DNA from: Actinomycetospora soli
GTDB lineage: Bacteria; Actinomycetota; Actinomycetes; Mycobacteriales; Pseudonocardiaceae
Length of the DNA stretch: 64,000 bases
Direction: 5' to 3'
Assembly: GCF_021026295.1 (NCBI RefSeq)
Contig: NZ_JAJNDA010000013.1
Span: 1-64,000, forward strand
Shown here: positions 1-8,425 of the stretch, in pieces
How positions within the stretch are numbered: the first letter of the stretch is position 1
How the letters are laid out: each line of letters opens with the position of its first letter
Program-made: the position numbers and the translations under genes
Notes under the pieces: generated by a model
The model's input: only the letters and a program-made list of their open reading frames with translations
Database searches by the model: none
Told to the model about the DNA's origin: nothing

Positions 1-23
1 AACGACGCTTTCCTGCCGTCCGG
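1..23 (-). repeat. Truncated copy of dispersed ~55-bp intergenic repeat
   Basis: The first 17 bases are identical to the reverse complement of part of the repeat at 31968-32026 (AACGACGCTTTCCTGCC). The copy is cut by the window edge and lies just past the stop codon of the MgtC gene. Confidence 0.55.
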
Positions 24-29
24 GGCGGG

Positions 30-743
30 TCAGTCCGGCGGCTCCTCGTCGTCGTCGGCGAGACGCACCCCACGGACCCCGGGGAGCTCCGCCAACTCGC
101 TCGTGAGCGGGTGCAGCGGGATGCGGCCGAGCAGCGAGAGGGTCACGGCCGCCGTGCCGTCCTCGGTGCCGTCCCGGTCCACCGTCACGCCCGCGACGGC
201 GAACCCGCGCTCGGTCGCGAGCGTGAGGACCTGCCGCAGCACCCCGCGTCCGTCGGCGTAGGAGACGTGCACCGGGCGCGGGGCGCTCGAGTTGCGCGCC
301 AGCGCCCGGGCGAGCGGCCGGAACCCGCGGGTGATCAGGTAGTGCGCGACCACCCCGGCGACCCCGAGCAGGGGCAGGCCGGCGCCGCAGGCCATGCCGA
401 CGGCCGCGACCACCCACACCGTCGCCGCCGTGGTGAGGCCGCGGACCGCGTCGCGGCGCACGAAGATCAGGCCGCCGCCGATGAACCCGATGCCGGAGAC
501 GATCTGCGCGGCGACCCGGGAGGGGTCGAGCGCGACGTCGTCGATCCGCAGCAGGTCGTCGAAGCCGTACTTCGAGACGAGCATGAAGGCCGCGGAACCC
601 ACCCCGACGAGCGCGTGGGTGCGCAGGCCGGCGCTCTTCGCGGCCAGTTCCCGCTCGACCCCCACCGCGGTCGAGAGCACGAGCGCGATCGCGAGGGGCA
701 CCAGCACGCCCACCTGACCGGCCAGACCCGTCGTCCAGAACAC
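30..743 (-). CDS. MgtC/SapB family membrane protein
   Basis: Predicted MgtC/SapB-type inner-membrane protein of about 237 aa. Several hydrophobic helices fill the first 140 residues, including the family signatures GVERELAAKSAGLRTH and QIVSGIGFIGGGLI. A soluble ACT-like C-terminal domain of about 85 residues follows and ends in an acidic tail. Members are linked to growth at low Mg2+ and to control of membrane transport; the role here is inferred. The GTG at 743 is preferred because GGGAGG lies upstream and it leaves room for the divergent trmD promoter. An ATG at 794 would overlap the trmD start. Confidence 0.85.
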   Translation of the reverse strand: MFWTTGLAGQVGVLVPLAIALVLSTAVGVERELAAKSAGLRTHALVGVGSAAFMLVSKYGFDDLLRIDDVALDPSRVAAQIVSGIGFIGGGLIFVRRDAVRGLTTAATVWVVAAVGMACGAGLPLLGVAGVVAHYLITRGFRPLARALARNSSAPRPVHVSYADGRGVLRQVLTLATERGFAVAGVTVDRDGTEDGTAAVTLSLLGRIPLHPLTSELAELPGVRGVRLADDDEEPPD

Positions 744-786
744 CTCGCGTCCCCTCCCGGCCGACCGACCGGCAGGATCGGTGGCC

Positions 787-1557
787 GTGCGCATCGACGT
801 CGTGACGATCTTCCCGGACTATCTCGCGCCGCTCGACGACGCGATCGTGGGACGCGCGCGACGCGCCGGGCTGATCGACCTGCACGTCCACGACCTGCGC
901 GGCTGGGCCACCGGCGTGCACCAGGCCGTGGACGACTCCCCGTACGGCGGCGGCCCCGGGATGGTCATGACCCCGACGGTGTGGGGGCCGGCCCTCGACG
1001 CGGTCCGCGCGGCCGTGCCCGACGACCCCGGGGTGCTGCTCGTCCCCACGCCGGCCGGGGCGCCGCTGACCCAGCGGCGCGTCGCGGGGTGGGCGGGTGC
1101 TTCCCGGCTGACGATCGCGTGCGGGCGCTACGAGGGCATCGACGGGCGGGTGGCCCAGGACGCCGCCCGGCACGGCCCGGTGGAGGAGTTCTCGCTCGGC
1201 GACTACGTGCTCGCCGGGGGCGAGGTCGCGGCCCTGGTCGTGGTCGAGGCGGTGTCGCGCCTGGTCCCGGGCGTGCTCGGCAACCCGGCGTCCGCCGAGC
1301 TGGACTCCTTCTCCGACGGGCTGCTCGAGGCCCCGGCCTACACGCGGCCGGAGACCTGGCGCGATCTCGACGTGCCCCCGGTGCTGCGCTCCGGCGACCA
1401 CGGCGCCGTCGCCCGCTGGCGCCGGGACCGCTCCCTGGAGCGGACCGCCGCGGTGCGCCCGGACCTGCTGGACCGGCTCGACCCGACGTCCCTCGACCGC
1501 CGCGACCGCGAGGTGCTGGCGGCCGCCGGGTACGAGGTGGGCGGCACGGACTCCTGA
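787..1557 (+). CDS. trmD: tRNA (guanine-N1)-methyltransferase TrmD
   Basis: Methylates N1 of G37 in tRNAs with a G at position 36, using SAM, which prevents +1 frameshifting. The 256-aa product has the SPOUT trefoil-knot motifs: DSPYGGGPGMVM (about residues 50-61), CGRYEGIDGR (112-121) and FSLGDYVLAGGE (135-146). The GTG at 787 gives the usual N-terminus MRIDVVTIFPDYL. It sits 8 nt after a CAGGAT -10-like element (773-778), so the message is probably leaderless. A GTG at 781 would add two residues. rplS follows, as in most bacteria. Confidence 0.97.
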   Translation: MRIDVVTIFPDYLAPLDDAIVGRARRAGLIDLHVHDLRGWATGVHQAVDDSPYGGGPGMVMTPTVWGPALDAVRAAVPDDPGVLLVPTPAGAPLTQRRVAGWAGASRLTIACGRYEGIDGRVAQDAARHGPVEEFSLGDYVLAGGEVAALVVVEAVSRLVPGVLGNPASAELDSFSDGLLEAPAYTRPETWRDLDVPPVLRSGDHGAVARWRRDRSLERTAAVRPDLLDRLDPTSLDRRDREVLAAAGYEVGGTDS

Positions 1558-1592
1558 CCGCCCCGCCTGCCCGGCGCGGCTGAGCCGTCTGG

Positions 1593-1598
1593 CAGACT
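1593..1598 (+). promoter_or_regulatory. Candidate -10 element and leader for rplS
   Basis: CAGACT lies about 150 nt upstream of rplS, just after trmD. Transcription from about 1606 would give a GC-rich leader of about 140 nt. No good -35 was seen, so this is tentative. Confidence 0.3.
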
Positions 1599-1748
1599 GG
1601 GGTGGTTGCCACGGGCCGCGGGCCGCCTTCCGGGCGGTCCCCCGTGACAGGGACGACACCCATCCGGTCGTCCGGGTCGCCCGCCGTCTGGAACCGACGG
1701 CGTCGCGCGGGCCCGGAGCCGACCCGAGACAGGCGAGGACGACAAACC

Positions 1749-2108
1749 ATGAACGCCCTGGACGAGCTCGACGCGCGCTCGCTGCGCTCCGACATCCCGG
1801 ACTTCCGCCCGGGTGACACCGTCAAGGTGCACGTCAAGGTCATCGAGGGTTCACGCTCCCGTGTACAGGTCTTCCAGGGTGTCGTGATCCGTCGCCACGG
1901 TGGCGGCCTGCGCGAGACGTTCACCGTCCGTAAGGTCAGCTTCGGCGTCGGGGTGGAGCGCACCTTCCCGGTGCACACCCCGAACATCGACCACATCGAG
2001 GTCGTGACCCGGGGTGACGTCCGGCGCGCGAAGCTCTACTACCTCCGTGAGCTGCGCGGCAAGGCCGCCAAGATCCGCGAGAAGCGCGAGACGACCTCCG
2101 CGTCCTGA
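1749..2108 (+). CDS. rplS: 50S ribosomal protein L19
   Basis: Large-subunit protein at the 30S-50S interface. The 119-aa product matches the usual length and has L19 motifs: [29 protein letters not shown], and the C-terminal [18 protein letters not shown]. The ATG at 1749 follows a purine-rich AGGCGAGGA ribosome binding site. It lies in the conserved trmD-rplS-lepB order. Earlier in-frame starts would only add a non-conserved extension from the leader. Confidence 0.98.
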   Translation: MNALDELDARSLRSDIPDFRPGDTVKVHVKVIEGSRSRVQVFQGVVIRRHGGGLRETFTVRKVSFGVGVERTFPVHTPNIDHIEVVTRGDVRRAKLYYLRELRGKAAKIREKRETTSAS

Positions 2109-2137
2109 CGCGGCCCGCCGTCTCCTAACCTGACGAC

Positions 2138-3934
2138 GTGCCACCGACCGACGAGCCCGGCCGCCGCTACCGCGAGCCCCGCCACGGCGGGGTCGACCCG
2201 CGGTGGGGCGGCCCCGGTGAGGCCGACCCCGCACCGGACGCCTACGGCGACGTGCCGGGGGACCGGTGGCCCTCCGCGCGGCACGGCCGGGACGCCGGTG
2301 GTCCGCCGTCGGACGGCGGAGCCCGCTTCGGCCCCTCCGCCGGTCGGCACGGCACCTCCGACCCCGACCCGCTCGACACGCGGCGTCCGGTCGCCGAGTG
2401 GCCGCCGCCGACCGCCCTGCCCTCCGGGCCGCCCCGGGACCGCTGGCGCTCGTCGGGTCCGGCCCCGCAGTCCCCGCCGGCCCCGCCCCGCTTCGGTCAG
2501 GCCCCGCCCTCGCCGCCGTACGGCCAGGCGCCCCCGTCGCCGCCCTACGGCCAGGCGCCGCCCTCCCCGCCGTACGGCTACGGCCCCCGGCCCCCACAGG
2601 GCCGCCCCGGCGGTCCGCCGTCGAACGGGTACGGCCCGCTCCCGACCACCGGTGAGCAGCGGCCCGCCCCCACCGCGGTGCAGCCCCCCGCGGAGACCCC
2701 GGCGTCCACGCCGCCGCCCGCCGACGTCCCCCTGCTCGCGGGTGGCACCCCGCCGCCCTCGTCGCAACCGTCCTCCGCGGCCTCGTCGTCGCCCGCGTCG
2801 TCCGCGCGCTCCGAGGCGGCCGACGACGGGTCCGACGTCACCCAGACCACCGGGCTCGGCCCGGACACCGGCAAGCACCGTCGTGGCATGGCCGCGACCC
2901 GCACCGACGGGGCCGCCGTCGAGGACGAGCGCCCGTCGGGCCGCCGCCGCGCGGGTTCCGGGCCGGGCCGCTCCGACGACGACGCCGGGTCCTCCGGGCC
3001 GGGTCGACGCACCCGGGCCGGTTCGGGCACGGGTGAGGACGAGGGCAAGGACGGCGCCGGGACCACCCCGGGCGGCAAGAAGAAGCGCAAGGGCTCCTTC
3101 TGGCGCGAGCTGCCGCTGCTCGTCGTCGTCGCGATCGTGCTGACGTTCGTCATCCAGACCTTCGTCGCCCGGATCTACGTGATCCCGTCCGCGTCGATGG
3201 AGCAGACCCTGCACGGCTGCACCGGCTGCGCGAACGACCGCGTGGCGGTGGACAAGGTGAGCTACCGGTTCACCGACCCCGCGCCCGGTGACGTCGTCGT
3301 GTTCAAGGGCCCGCCGGCGTGGCTGGACAACGACGAGGTGGGCGACTCCGAGCCGTCGGGCAACCCGATCGTGCGCGGGTTCCAGGACGCGCTCTCGCTG
3401 GTCGGGCTCGCGGCGCCGAACGAGAAGGACTTCGTCAAGCGGGTCATCGCCGTCGGCGGCCAGACCGTCCAGTGCTGCGACGCGCAGAACCGGGTGCTCG
3501 TCGACGGGCGCCCGCTGGACGAGCCGTACCTCTACTACCAGTCGGGCCTCGGCGACCGGCAGGCCGCGTTCGACCCGGTGCAGGTCCCGCAGGGCCAGCT
3601 CTGGGTCATGGGCGACAATCGCAACAACTCCGCGGACGCCCGGTTCCACGGGCCGGTGCCGCTCGAGGACGTCATCGGCAAGGTCCGCGTCGTCGTCCTG
3701 CCGATCACCCGCTGGCGCACGGTCCCGGCGATCGACCCGCAGACCACGACGACCGCCCTCGGCCCGACGACGGGGACGGGCGGCCCGCCCGAGGGCACGC
3801 CCGAGCTGGCCGGCGCGCTGCTCGCGGTCCCCGTGGTGTGGGGTGGACGGCGGCTCTGCCGCGCCGTCGTCGGGGCGACGAGCGCCGCCCCGCCGGACCC
3901 CACCGGTCGTCCGGAAGGGCCTCCGCGCGCGTGA
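2138..3934 (+). CDS. lepB: Signal peptidase I with long Pro-rich N-terminal extension
   Basis: Cleaves signal peptides from secreted proteins at the outer face of the membrane. The 598-aa protein is about twice the usual length. Residues 1-320 are a low-complexity, Pro/Gly/Ser-rich cytoplasmic tail with three tandem PPSPPYGQA-type repeats, followed by a charged stretch. One membrane segment (about 324-344) leads into the S26 catalytic domain, with the nucleophile Ser353 in PSASMEQ, the general base Lys434 in DFVKRVIAVGG, and the GDNRNNSADAR box. A C-terminal stretch of about 60 residues follows. Start: GTG 2138, six nt after TAACCT, a leaderless pattern. It overlaps rnhB by GTGA. Confidence 0.95.
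   Translation: MPPTDEPGRRYREPRHGGVDPRWGGPGEADPAPDAYGDVPGDRWPSARHGRDAGGPPSDGGARFGPSAGRHGTSDPDPLDTRRPVAEWPPPTALPSGPPRDRWRSSGPAPQSPPAPPRFGQAPPSPPYGQAPPSPPYGQAPPSPPYGYGPRPPQGRPGGPPSNGYGPLPTTGEQRPAPTAVQPPAETPASTPPPADVPLLAGGTPPPSSQPSSAASSSPASSARSEAADDGSDVTQTTGLGPDTGKHRRGMAATRTDGAAVEDERPSGRRRAGSGPGRSDDDAGSSGPGRRTRAGSGTGEDEGKDGAGTTPGGKKKRKGSFWRELPLLVVVAIVLTFVIQTFVARIYVIPSASMEQTLHGCTGCANDRVAVDKVSYRFTDPAPGDVVVFKGPPAWLDNDEVGDSEPSGNPIVRGFQDALSLVGLAAPNEKDFVKRVIAVGGQTVQCCDAQNRVLVDGRPLDEPYLYYQSGLGDRQAAFDPVQVPQGQLWVMGDNRNNSADARFHGPVPLEDVIGKVRVVVLPITRWRTVPAIDPQTTTTALGPTTGTGGPPEGTPELAGALLAVPVVWGGRRLCRAVVGATSAAPPDPTGRPEGPPRA
2503..2580 (+). repeat. Tandem 27-bp coding repeat in lepB
   Basis: Three near-identical copies encode PPSPPYGQ followed by A or Y. 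The repeat is in frame and lies in the disordered cytoplasmic part of signal peptidase I. Confidence 0.75.
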
Positions 3935-4791
3935 CCACCGCCCGTCCCCGCCGCGGGGACGGGCGCTCCCGGAGCGCGGGTCAGCCCTCCGGGGGACGTC
4001 CGCCCCGCCGTGCCCGCAAGCCCCTGCCCCCGCGCACCGGGGTGCAGCCTCCGCGCGCGATCGTCCGGCGCTCCAGCGAGGCCTGGGCGCTGCAGTCCGC
4101 GCTCGAGCGGCACGGCCTCGGCCCCGTGGTCGGGGTCGACGAGGCCGGCCGCGGAGCCTGCGCGGGACCGCTGGCCGTCGCGGCCTGCATCCTGCGCCCG
4201 AACGACGCCCGGCGCTTCGAGGGGCTCACCGACTCCAAGCTGCTCTCCGCCGCGGAACGGGAGCGCCTGGCCGTCGTGGTCCGGCGCCGCGCGATCGACT
4301 ACTGCGTGGTGCTCGTCGACCCGGTGGAGGTCGACCGGCGCGGGGTGCACGCGGCCAACATCGACGGGATGCGCCGCGCGGTCGCCCAGCTCGGGGTCCG
4401 GCCGGGCTACGTGCTCACCGACGGGTTCCCCGTGACCGGGTTCGGCGTGCCGAGCCTCGCCGTGCCCAAGGGCGACCTCGCGGCGGCGTGCGTGGCGGCG
4501 GCGTCGATCCTCGCGAAGACCACGCGGGACGCCCTGATGGCCGAGCTGCACGAGCGGCGTCCGGAGTACGGCTTCGACGTGCACAAGGGCTACTGCACGC
4601 CGACGCACACCGCCGCGCTGGCGGCCCACGGCCCGAGCCCGGACCACCGCTACAGCTTCGTGAACGTCGCCGGGGCGGCTCGCCTCGCCGAGGGCCGGGC
4701 GGCACACTCACCTGCGGGTCCCGTGGGCCACAATGAGGTGTTCGACGGGTACGCGGACGACCCGGACGCGGAGGGGGGAGAGGGACCATGA
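3931..4791 (+). CDS. rnhB: Ribonuclease HII
   Basis: Endonuclease that nicks RNA in RNA-DNA hybrids and removes misincorporated ribonucleotides. The 286-aa product has the RNase HII core with the metal-binding DEAGRG motif in VVGVDEAGRGACAGPLA (about residue 70), LTDSKLL, and the later acidic positions in VLTDGF and KGDLAAACVAAASILAK. An Arg/Pro-rich N-terminal extension of about 60 residues precedes the core. The GTG at 3931 overlaps the lepB stop, and the stop overlaps the next gene as ATGA, so translation is probably coupled. Confidence 0.95.
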   Translation: MTTARPRRGDGRSRSAGQPSGGRPPRRARKPLPPRTGVQPPRAIVRRSSEAWALQSALERHGLGPVVGVDEAGRGACAGPLAVAACILRPNDARRFEGLTDSKLLSAAERERLAVVVRRRAIDYCVVLVDPVEVDRRGVHAANIDGMRRAVAQLGVRPGYVLTDGFPVTGFGVPSLAVPKGDLAAACVAAASILAKTTRDALMAELHERRPEYGFDVHKGYCTPTHTAALAAHGPSPDHRYSFVNVAGAARLAEGRAAHSPAGPVGHNEVFDGYADDPDAEGGEGP

Positions 4792-5108
4792 GCGCGGAGG
4801 ATCTCGAGAAGTACGAGACCGACATGGAGCTGTCGCTCTACCGCGAGTACCGCGACATCGTGAGCCAGTTCTCCTACGTCGTGGAGACCGAGCGCCGCTT
4901 CTACCTGGCGAACTCGGTCGACGTCGCCGTCCGCAACGCCGACGGCGAGGTCTACTTCGAGGTGCGGATGTCCGACGCCTGGGTGTGGGACATGTACCGC
5001 CCGGCGCGGTTCGTGAAGAACGTGCGCGTGGTGACGTTCAAGGACGTCAACGTCGAGGAGCTCGACAAGCCCGACCTGCGCCTCGAGGACGGTCCGTTCG
5101 GCGGCTGA
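4788..5108 (+). CDS. DUF2469 family protein
   Basis: Small acidic protein of 106 aa with the actinobacterial DUF2469 pattern, starting MSAEDLEKYETDMELSLYRE and containing VVETERRFYLANSVDV. The family is almost always found between rnhB and yraN in actinobacteria, as here. Function is unknown. Its ATG overlaps the rnhB stop codon. A hairpin follows at 5116-5143. Confidence 0.95.
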   Translation: MSAEDLEKYETDMELSLYREYRDIVSQFSYVVETERRFYLANSVDVAVRNADGEVYFEVRMSDAWVWDMYRPARFVKNVRVVTFKDVNVEELDKPDLRLEDGPFGG

Positions 5109-5115
5109 TCCTGCG

Positions 5116-5143
5116 CCGTCCGCCTCGTCCTGACGGCGGACGG
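5116..5143 (+). terminator. Hairpin after DUF2469 gene
   Basis: Perfect 9-bp stem CCGTCCGCC / GGCGGACGG with a 10-nt loop. It has no U-tract, so it may terminate weakly or stabilise the RNA end. The rest of the 5109-5262 gap is GC-rich and ends in the yraN ribosome binding site. Confidence 0.5.
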
Positions 5144-5262
5144 GCCAGCCGCCCGTCCCCAGGCGGCCCGCCGTCCCCAGAGCGCTGCTCGCTGTTCGCG
5201 TCGTGCGGGCGCCGTCGCCACCGTGGTCCGTGTGATCACCCGGCGGCGGTGGGAGGACGGGC

Positions 5263-5622
5263 GTGGTGGCGGCGAAGGACGAACTGGGGCGCGCGGGGGA
5301 GGACCTCGCGGTCGAGCACCTCGTCGCGCGGGGGCTCGTGGTGCTCGCGCGGAACTGGCGGCGGCGCGAGGGCGAGCTGGACGTGGTGGCCACGGACGGG
5401 GACCGGCTAGTCGTCTGCGAGGTGAAGACCCGCTCGGGCACCGGGTTCGGCCGGCCGGTCGAGGCGGTGACGCGGGTGAAGGCGGCGCGGATCCGCCGCC
5501 TGGCGCACCAGTGGCTCGGCGAGTCGCGGGTGCGCTGGTGCGAGGTGCGCTTCGACGTGGTGTCGGTGCTGCTCGTCCACGGCCGGGAGCCCCGGGTGGA
5601 GCACTACGAGGGCGCCTTCTGA
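5263..5622 (+). CDS. YraN family (UPF0102) endonuclease-like protein
   Basis: A 119-aa protein of the UPF0102/YraN family with a restriction-endonuclease-like fold. The PD-(D/E)XK-type core is seen as REGELDVVATDGDRLVVCEV followed by KTRSG. Cellular function is not firmly known; the conserved linkage to ComM and DprA suggests a role in DNA processing. The GTG start has a GGGAGGA site 6-7 nt upstream. It overlaps comM by TGATG. Confidence 0.93.
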   Translation: MVAAKDELGRAGEDLAVEHLVARGLVVLARNWRRREGELDVVATDGDRLVVCEVKTRSGTGFGRPVEAVTRVKAARIRRLAHQWLGESRVRWCEVRFDVVSVLLVHGREPRVEHYEGAF

Positions 5623-7139
5623 TGGGGCTCGCACGCGCGTGGTCGATCGGGCTGCACGGCATCGACGGCGACCTGGTGGAGATCGAGGCCGACGTGGGTC
5701 GGGGCCTGCCGGGGCTGTCGCTGGTGGGGCTGCCCGACGCCGCCCTGGCGGAGGCGCGGGACCGGGTGCGGGCCGCCGTCGTGAACTCCGGGTGGAGGTG
5801 GCCGGGGAAGAAGATCACGCTCGCGCTCTCCCCGGCGACGCTGCCCAAGCAGGGCTCGAGCTACGACGTGGCCCTGGCGTGCGGGGTGCTCGCCGCCGAC
5901 GGGCAGGTGCGGCCCTCCGCGCTGGAGGGCGTGGTGCTGCTCGGGGAACTCGCGCTCGACGGCCGCATCCGGGAGGTCCGCGGCGTCCTGCCCTGCGTGG
6001 TGGCGGCCCGTCGTGCGGGGATGCGCCGCGTCGTGGTGCCCGAGGAGTGCCTCGAGGAGGCGTCGCTCGTGGGCGACGTCGAGCTGTTCGGCGCGGGGCA
6101 CCTCGCCGACGTGCTGGCCTGGGTGGAGGGGCAGGGGACGCTGACACGGGCCCCCGTCCGGCCCCCGCTCGCGCGGCCCCGCGCCCACGAGGACCTCGGC
6201 GAGGTCGTCGGACAGGGGCCCGCGCGGCGGGCGGCGGAGGTCGCGGCCGCCGGCGGCCACCACCTGCTGTTCGTCGGCCCGCCGGGCTCGGGCAAGACGA
6301 TGATCGCCCGGCGGCTCGTCGGGCTCCTGCCCGACCTCTCGGTCACCGAGGCGATGGAGGTCGCGGCCGTCCGGTCGCTGGCAGGCTCGTTGCCGCCCGA
6401 CGGGGACCTCGTCGTCACCCCGCCGTTCGTCGCGCCGCACCACGGCGTCTCGGCGGCGGCGCTCGTCGGCGGGGGCTCGGGCCTCGCCCGGCCCGGCGCG
6501 GTCTCGCTCGCCCACCGTGGGGTGTTGTTCCTCGACGAGGTCTACGAGTTCGGTCCGCACCTGCTCGACTGCCTGCGCACCCCGCTGGAGGAGGGGGAGG
6601 TGCGGCTCGCGCGCAAGGACGGGGTGGTGCGCTACCCGTCGCGGTTCCAACTGGTGATGGCGGCCAACCCGTGCCCGTGCGCCCCGCCGCGGCCGACGGA
6701 CTGCGACTGCCGCCCCGACGCCCTGCGCCGGTACCGCAGCCGGCTGTCCGGGCCGATGCTCGACCGCACCGACCTGCAGGTGGAGCTCCAGCCGGTGACC
6801 ACGCTCGACCGCGGGGCCGACGAGCAGGAGGAGGACACCGCGACCGTCCGGGCCCGGGTGCTCGCGGCGCGCGAGCGGGCCCGGGAGCGCTGGGCGGGCA
6901 CCGGCTGGCGGAGCAACGCGGAGGTGCCCGGGCCGGCGCTGCGACGACTGCGCCCGATGGACCCGGGGGTGACCGGGGAGCTGGACGGGCTGCTGCGGGC
7001 GGGCCTGCTCACGGCGCGTGCCCTGGACCGGTGCCTCCGGGTGGCCTGGACCGTGTGCGACCTGCGCGAGGGTGACCGGCCCGACGTCGACGACGTGCAC
7101 GCGGCGCTCGAGCTCCGGCGGCGGGGAGCGACGACGTGA
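5622..7139 (+). CDS. comM: YifB/ComM family Mg-chelatase-like AAA ATPase
   Basis: Predicted 505-aa ATPase. In Gram-negative bacteria ComM is a hexameric helicase that promotes branch migration during natural transformation; the same role is inferred here. The N-terminal ChlI-like domain begins GLARAWSIGLHGIDGDLVE. The AAA domain has Walker A GPPGSGKT (residues 219-226) and Walker B GVLFLDEVYEF, and a C-terminal Mg_chelatase_C region follows. ATG 5622 overlaps the yraN stop, and the end overlaps dprA as GTGA. Confidence 0.95.
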   Translation: MGLARAWSIGLHGIDGDLVEIEADVGRGLPGLSLVGLPDAALAEARDRVRAAVVNSGWRWPGKKITLALSPATLPKQGSSYDVALACGVLAADGQVRPSALEGVVLLGELALDGRIREVRGVLPCVVAARRAGMRRVVVPEECLEEASLVGDVELFGAGHLADVLAWVEGQGTLTRAPVRPPLARPRAHEDLGEVVGQGPARRAAEVAAAGGHHLLFVGPPGSGKTMIARRLVGLLPDLSVTEAMEVAAVRSLAGSLPPDGDLVVTPPFVAPHHGVSAAALVGGGSGLARPGAVSLAHRGVLFLDEVYEFGPHLLDCLRTPLEEGEVRLARKDGVVRYPSRFQLVMAANPCPCAPPRPTDCDCRPDALRRYRSRLSGPMLDRTDLQVELQPVTTLDRGADEQEEDTATVRARVLAARERARERWAGTGWRSNAEVPGPALRRLRPMDPGVTGELDGLLRAGLLTARALDRCLRVAWTVCDLREGDRPDVDDVHAALELRRRGATT

Positions 7140-8296
7140 CCGGCGACCACGGCTCGCCGGTCGACGAGGACGTCCTGCTCGCCCGGGCCTACCTGCTGCG
7201 CGTCGCGGAACCCCCGGCGCCCGCCGTCTCGCACCTGGTCGAGCTGCTCGGGCCGGTGGAGGCCGCGGCGCGGATCCGGAGCGGGGCGGACCTCGGACCG
7301 CACGTCGGGTCGGAGGTCGGGGCGCGGCGTCACGACGACCGGTCGGCGACGGACCTGGCCGCGGCCCGGGCGCTGGGCGGTCGGCTGCTCGTGCCCGAGG
7401 ACGAGGGGTGGCCGACGACGGCGATGGCCGCGTTCGCGGCCCGGCCCGGGCACGCGGAGTGGGTGGCGCCGCTCGCGTTGTGGGTCCGCGGGCCGGCGTC
7501 GGTGGCCGGCCTGGTGACGCCCGAGGAACGCAGCGTCGCGGTCGTGGGATCCCGCGCGGCGACCGGGTACGGCCAGTGGGTCGCCCGGGACTGGTCGGCG
7601 TCCTTCGCCGACGCCGCGGTCACCGTGGTCTCCGGTGCGGCCCTGGGGATCGACGGCGAGGCCCACCGCGGGTGCCTCGCCGCGAACGGCACGACGGTCG
7701 CCGTCCTCGCCTGCGGGATCGACCGCGCCTACCCGCCCTCGCACGGCCGGCTGCTCGAGGCGATCGCGGAGCAGGGCCTCGTCGTGAGCGAGTACCCGGT
7801 CGGCGCGGTGCCCGCCCGGCACCGGTTCCTGGTGCGGAACCGCCTGATCGCGGCGCTCGCCACCGGGACGCTGTTGGTGGAGACGGGGCGCCGCAGCGGG
7901 GCCGCCCGGACCGCGCTCGCCGCGCAGGAGCTCGGCCGCCCCGTGCTGGTGGTGCCGGGTCCGGTGACCTCGGCGCAGTCGGTCGGCAACCACGCCACCC
8001 TGCGCAAGGGGTACGCCACCGTGGTCGGCAGTGCCGCGGACGTGCTGGAGGACCTGGCCCCGCTGGGCGGCGACCCCGTGCCCGAGCCGGAGCGACCGCG
8101 CGCCCCCACCGACGGCCTCTCCGGGCAGGCGGTCCGGGTCCACGGGGCCCTGCGCGGCCACGTGCCGACGACGCTCCCGGAACTCGCCCGGGAGTCCGGC
8201 GTGGTGCCGGGTGCGGTGCCCGGAGCGCTCGAGGAACTGCTCGACGCCGGGCTCGTCGTGCCCGACGGACAGCGGGGGTGGAGCCGGTCCGTCTGA
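7136..8296 (+). CDS. dprA: DNA-processing protein DprA
   Basis: Binds single-stranded DNA and loads RecA in transformation; the role in actinomycetes is less clear. The 386-aa product has an N-terminal SAM-like region, the Rossmann core starting VAVVGSRAATGYG, and VVSGAALGIDGEAHRG, SEYPVGAVPARHRFLVRNR and VPGPVTSAQSVGNH. A C-terminal winged-helix-like domain spans about residues 320-386. Start GTG 7136 overlaps the comM stop. Confidence 0.96.
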   Translation: MTGDHGSPVDEDVLLARAYLLRVAEPPAPAVSHLVELLGPVEAAARIRSGADLGPHVGSEVGARRHDDRSATDLAAARALGGRLLVPEDEGWPTTAMAAFAARPGHAEWVAPLALWVRGPASVAGLVTPEERSVAVVGSRAATGYGQWVARDWSASFADAAVTVVSGAALGIDGEAHRGCLAANGTTVAVLACGIDRAYPPSHGRLLEAIAEQGLVVSEYPVGAVPARHRFLVRNRLIAALATGTLLVETGRRSGAARTALAAQELGRPVLVVPGPVTSAQSVGNHATLRKGYATVVGSAADVLEDLAPLGGDPVPEPERPRAPTDGLSGQAVRVHGALRGHVPTTLPELARESGVVPGAVPGALEELLDAGLVVPDGQRGWSRSV

Positions 8297-8315
8297 CGCG
8301 TGGCACGTGCGACGA

Positions 8316-8345
8316 ACGGTTGCACAGCGCGACGAGTGCGACCGT
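8316..8345. terminator. Inverted repeat after dprA
   Basis: ACGGTTGCAC / GTGCGACCGT pair with one mismatch across a 10-nt loop in the dprA-xerC gap. It could be a terminator or a binding site. Confidence 0.4.
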
Positions 8346-8389
8346 TGCCCGCTCGGCCCGCACGGTCACCGACGCGGGCGCGGCGGTGC

Positions 8390-8418
8390 TTGACGCTCCC
8401 GGGTGAAACTTGGAGTCT
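8390..8418 (+). promoter_or_regulatory. Promoter of xerC
   Basis: TTGACG (8390-8395) and GAGTCT (8413-8418) are separated by 17 nt. The predicted start of transcription falls on the ATG at 8426, giving a leaderless mRNA. Confidence 0.6.
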
Positions 8419-8425
8419 CATGGCG

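Noticed and set aside
744..794. Longer MgtC start at ATG 794
   Set aside because: It would overlap the trmD start and promoter and add a charged stretch before the first helix; GTG 743 has a good ribosome binding site.
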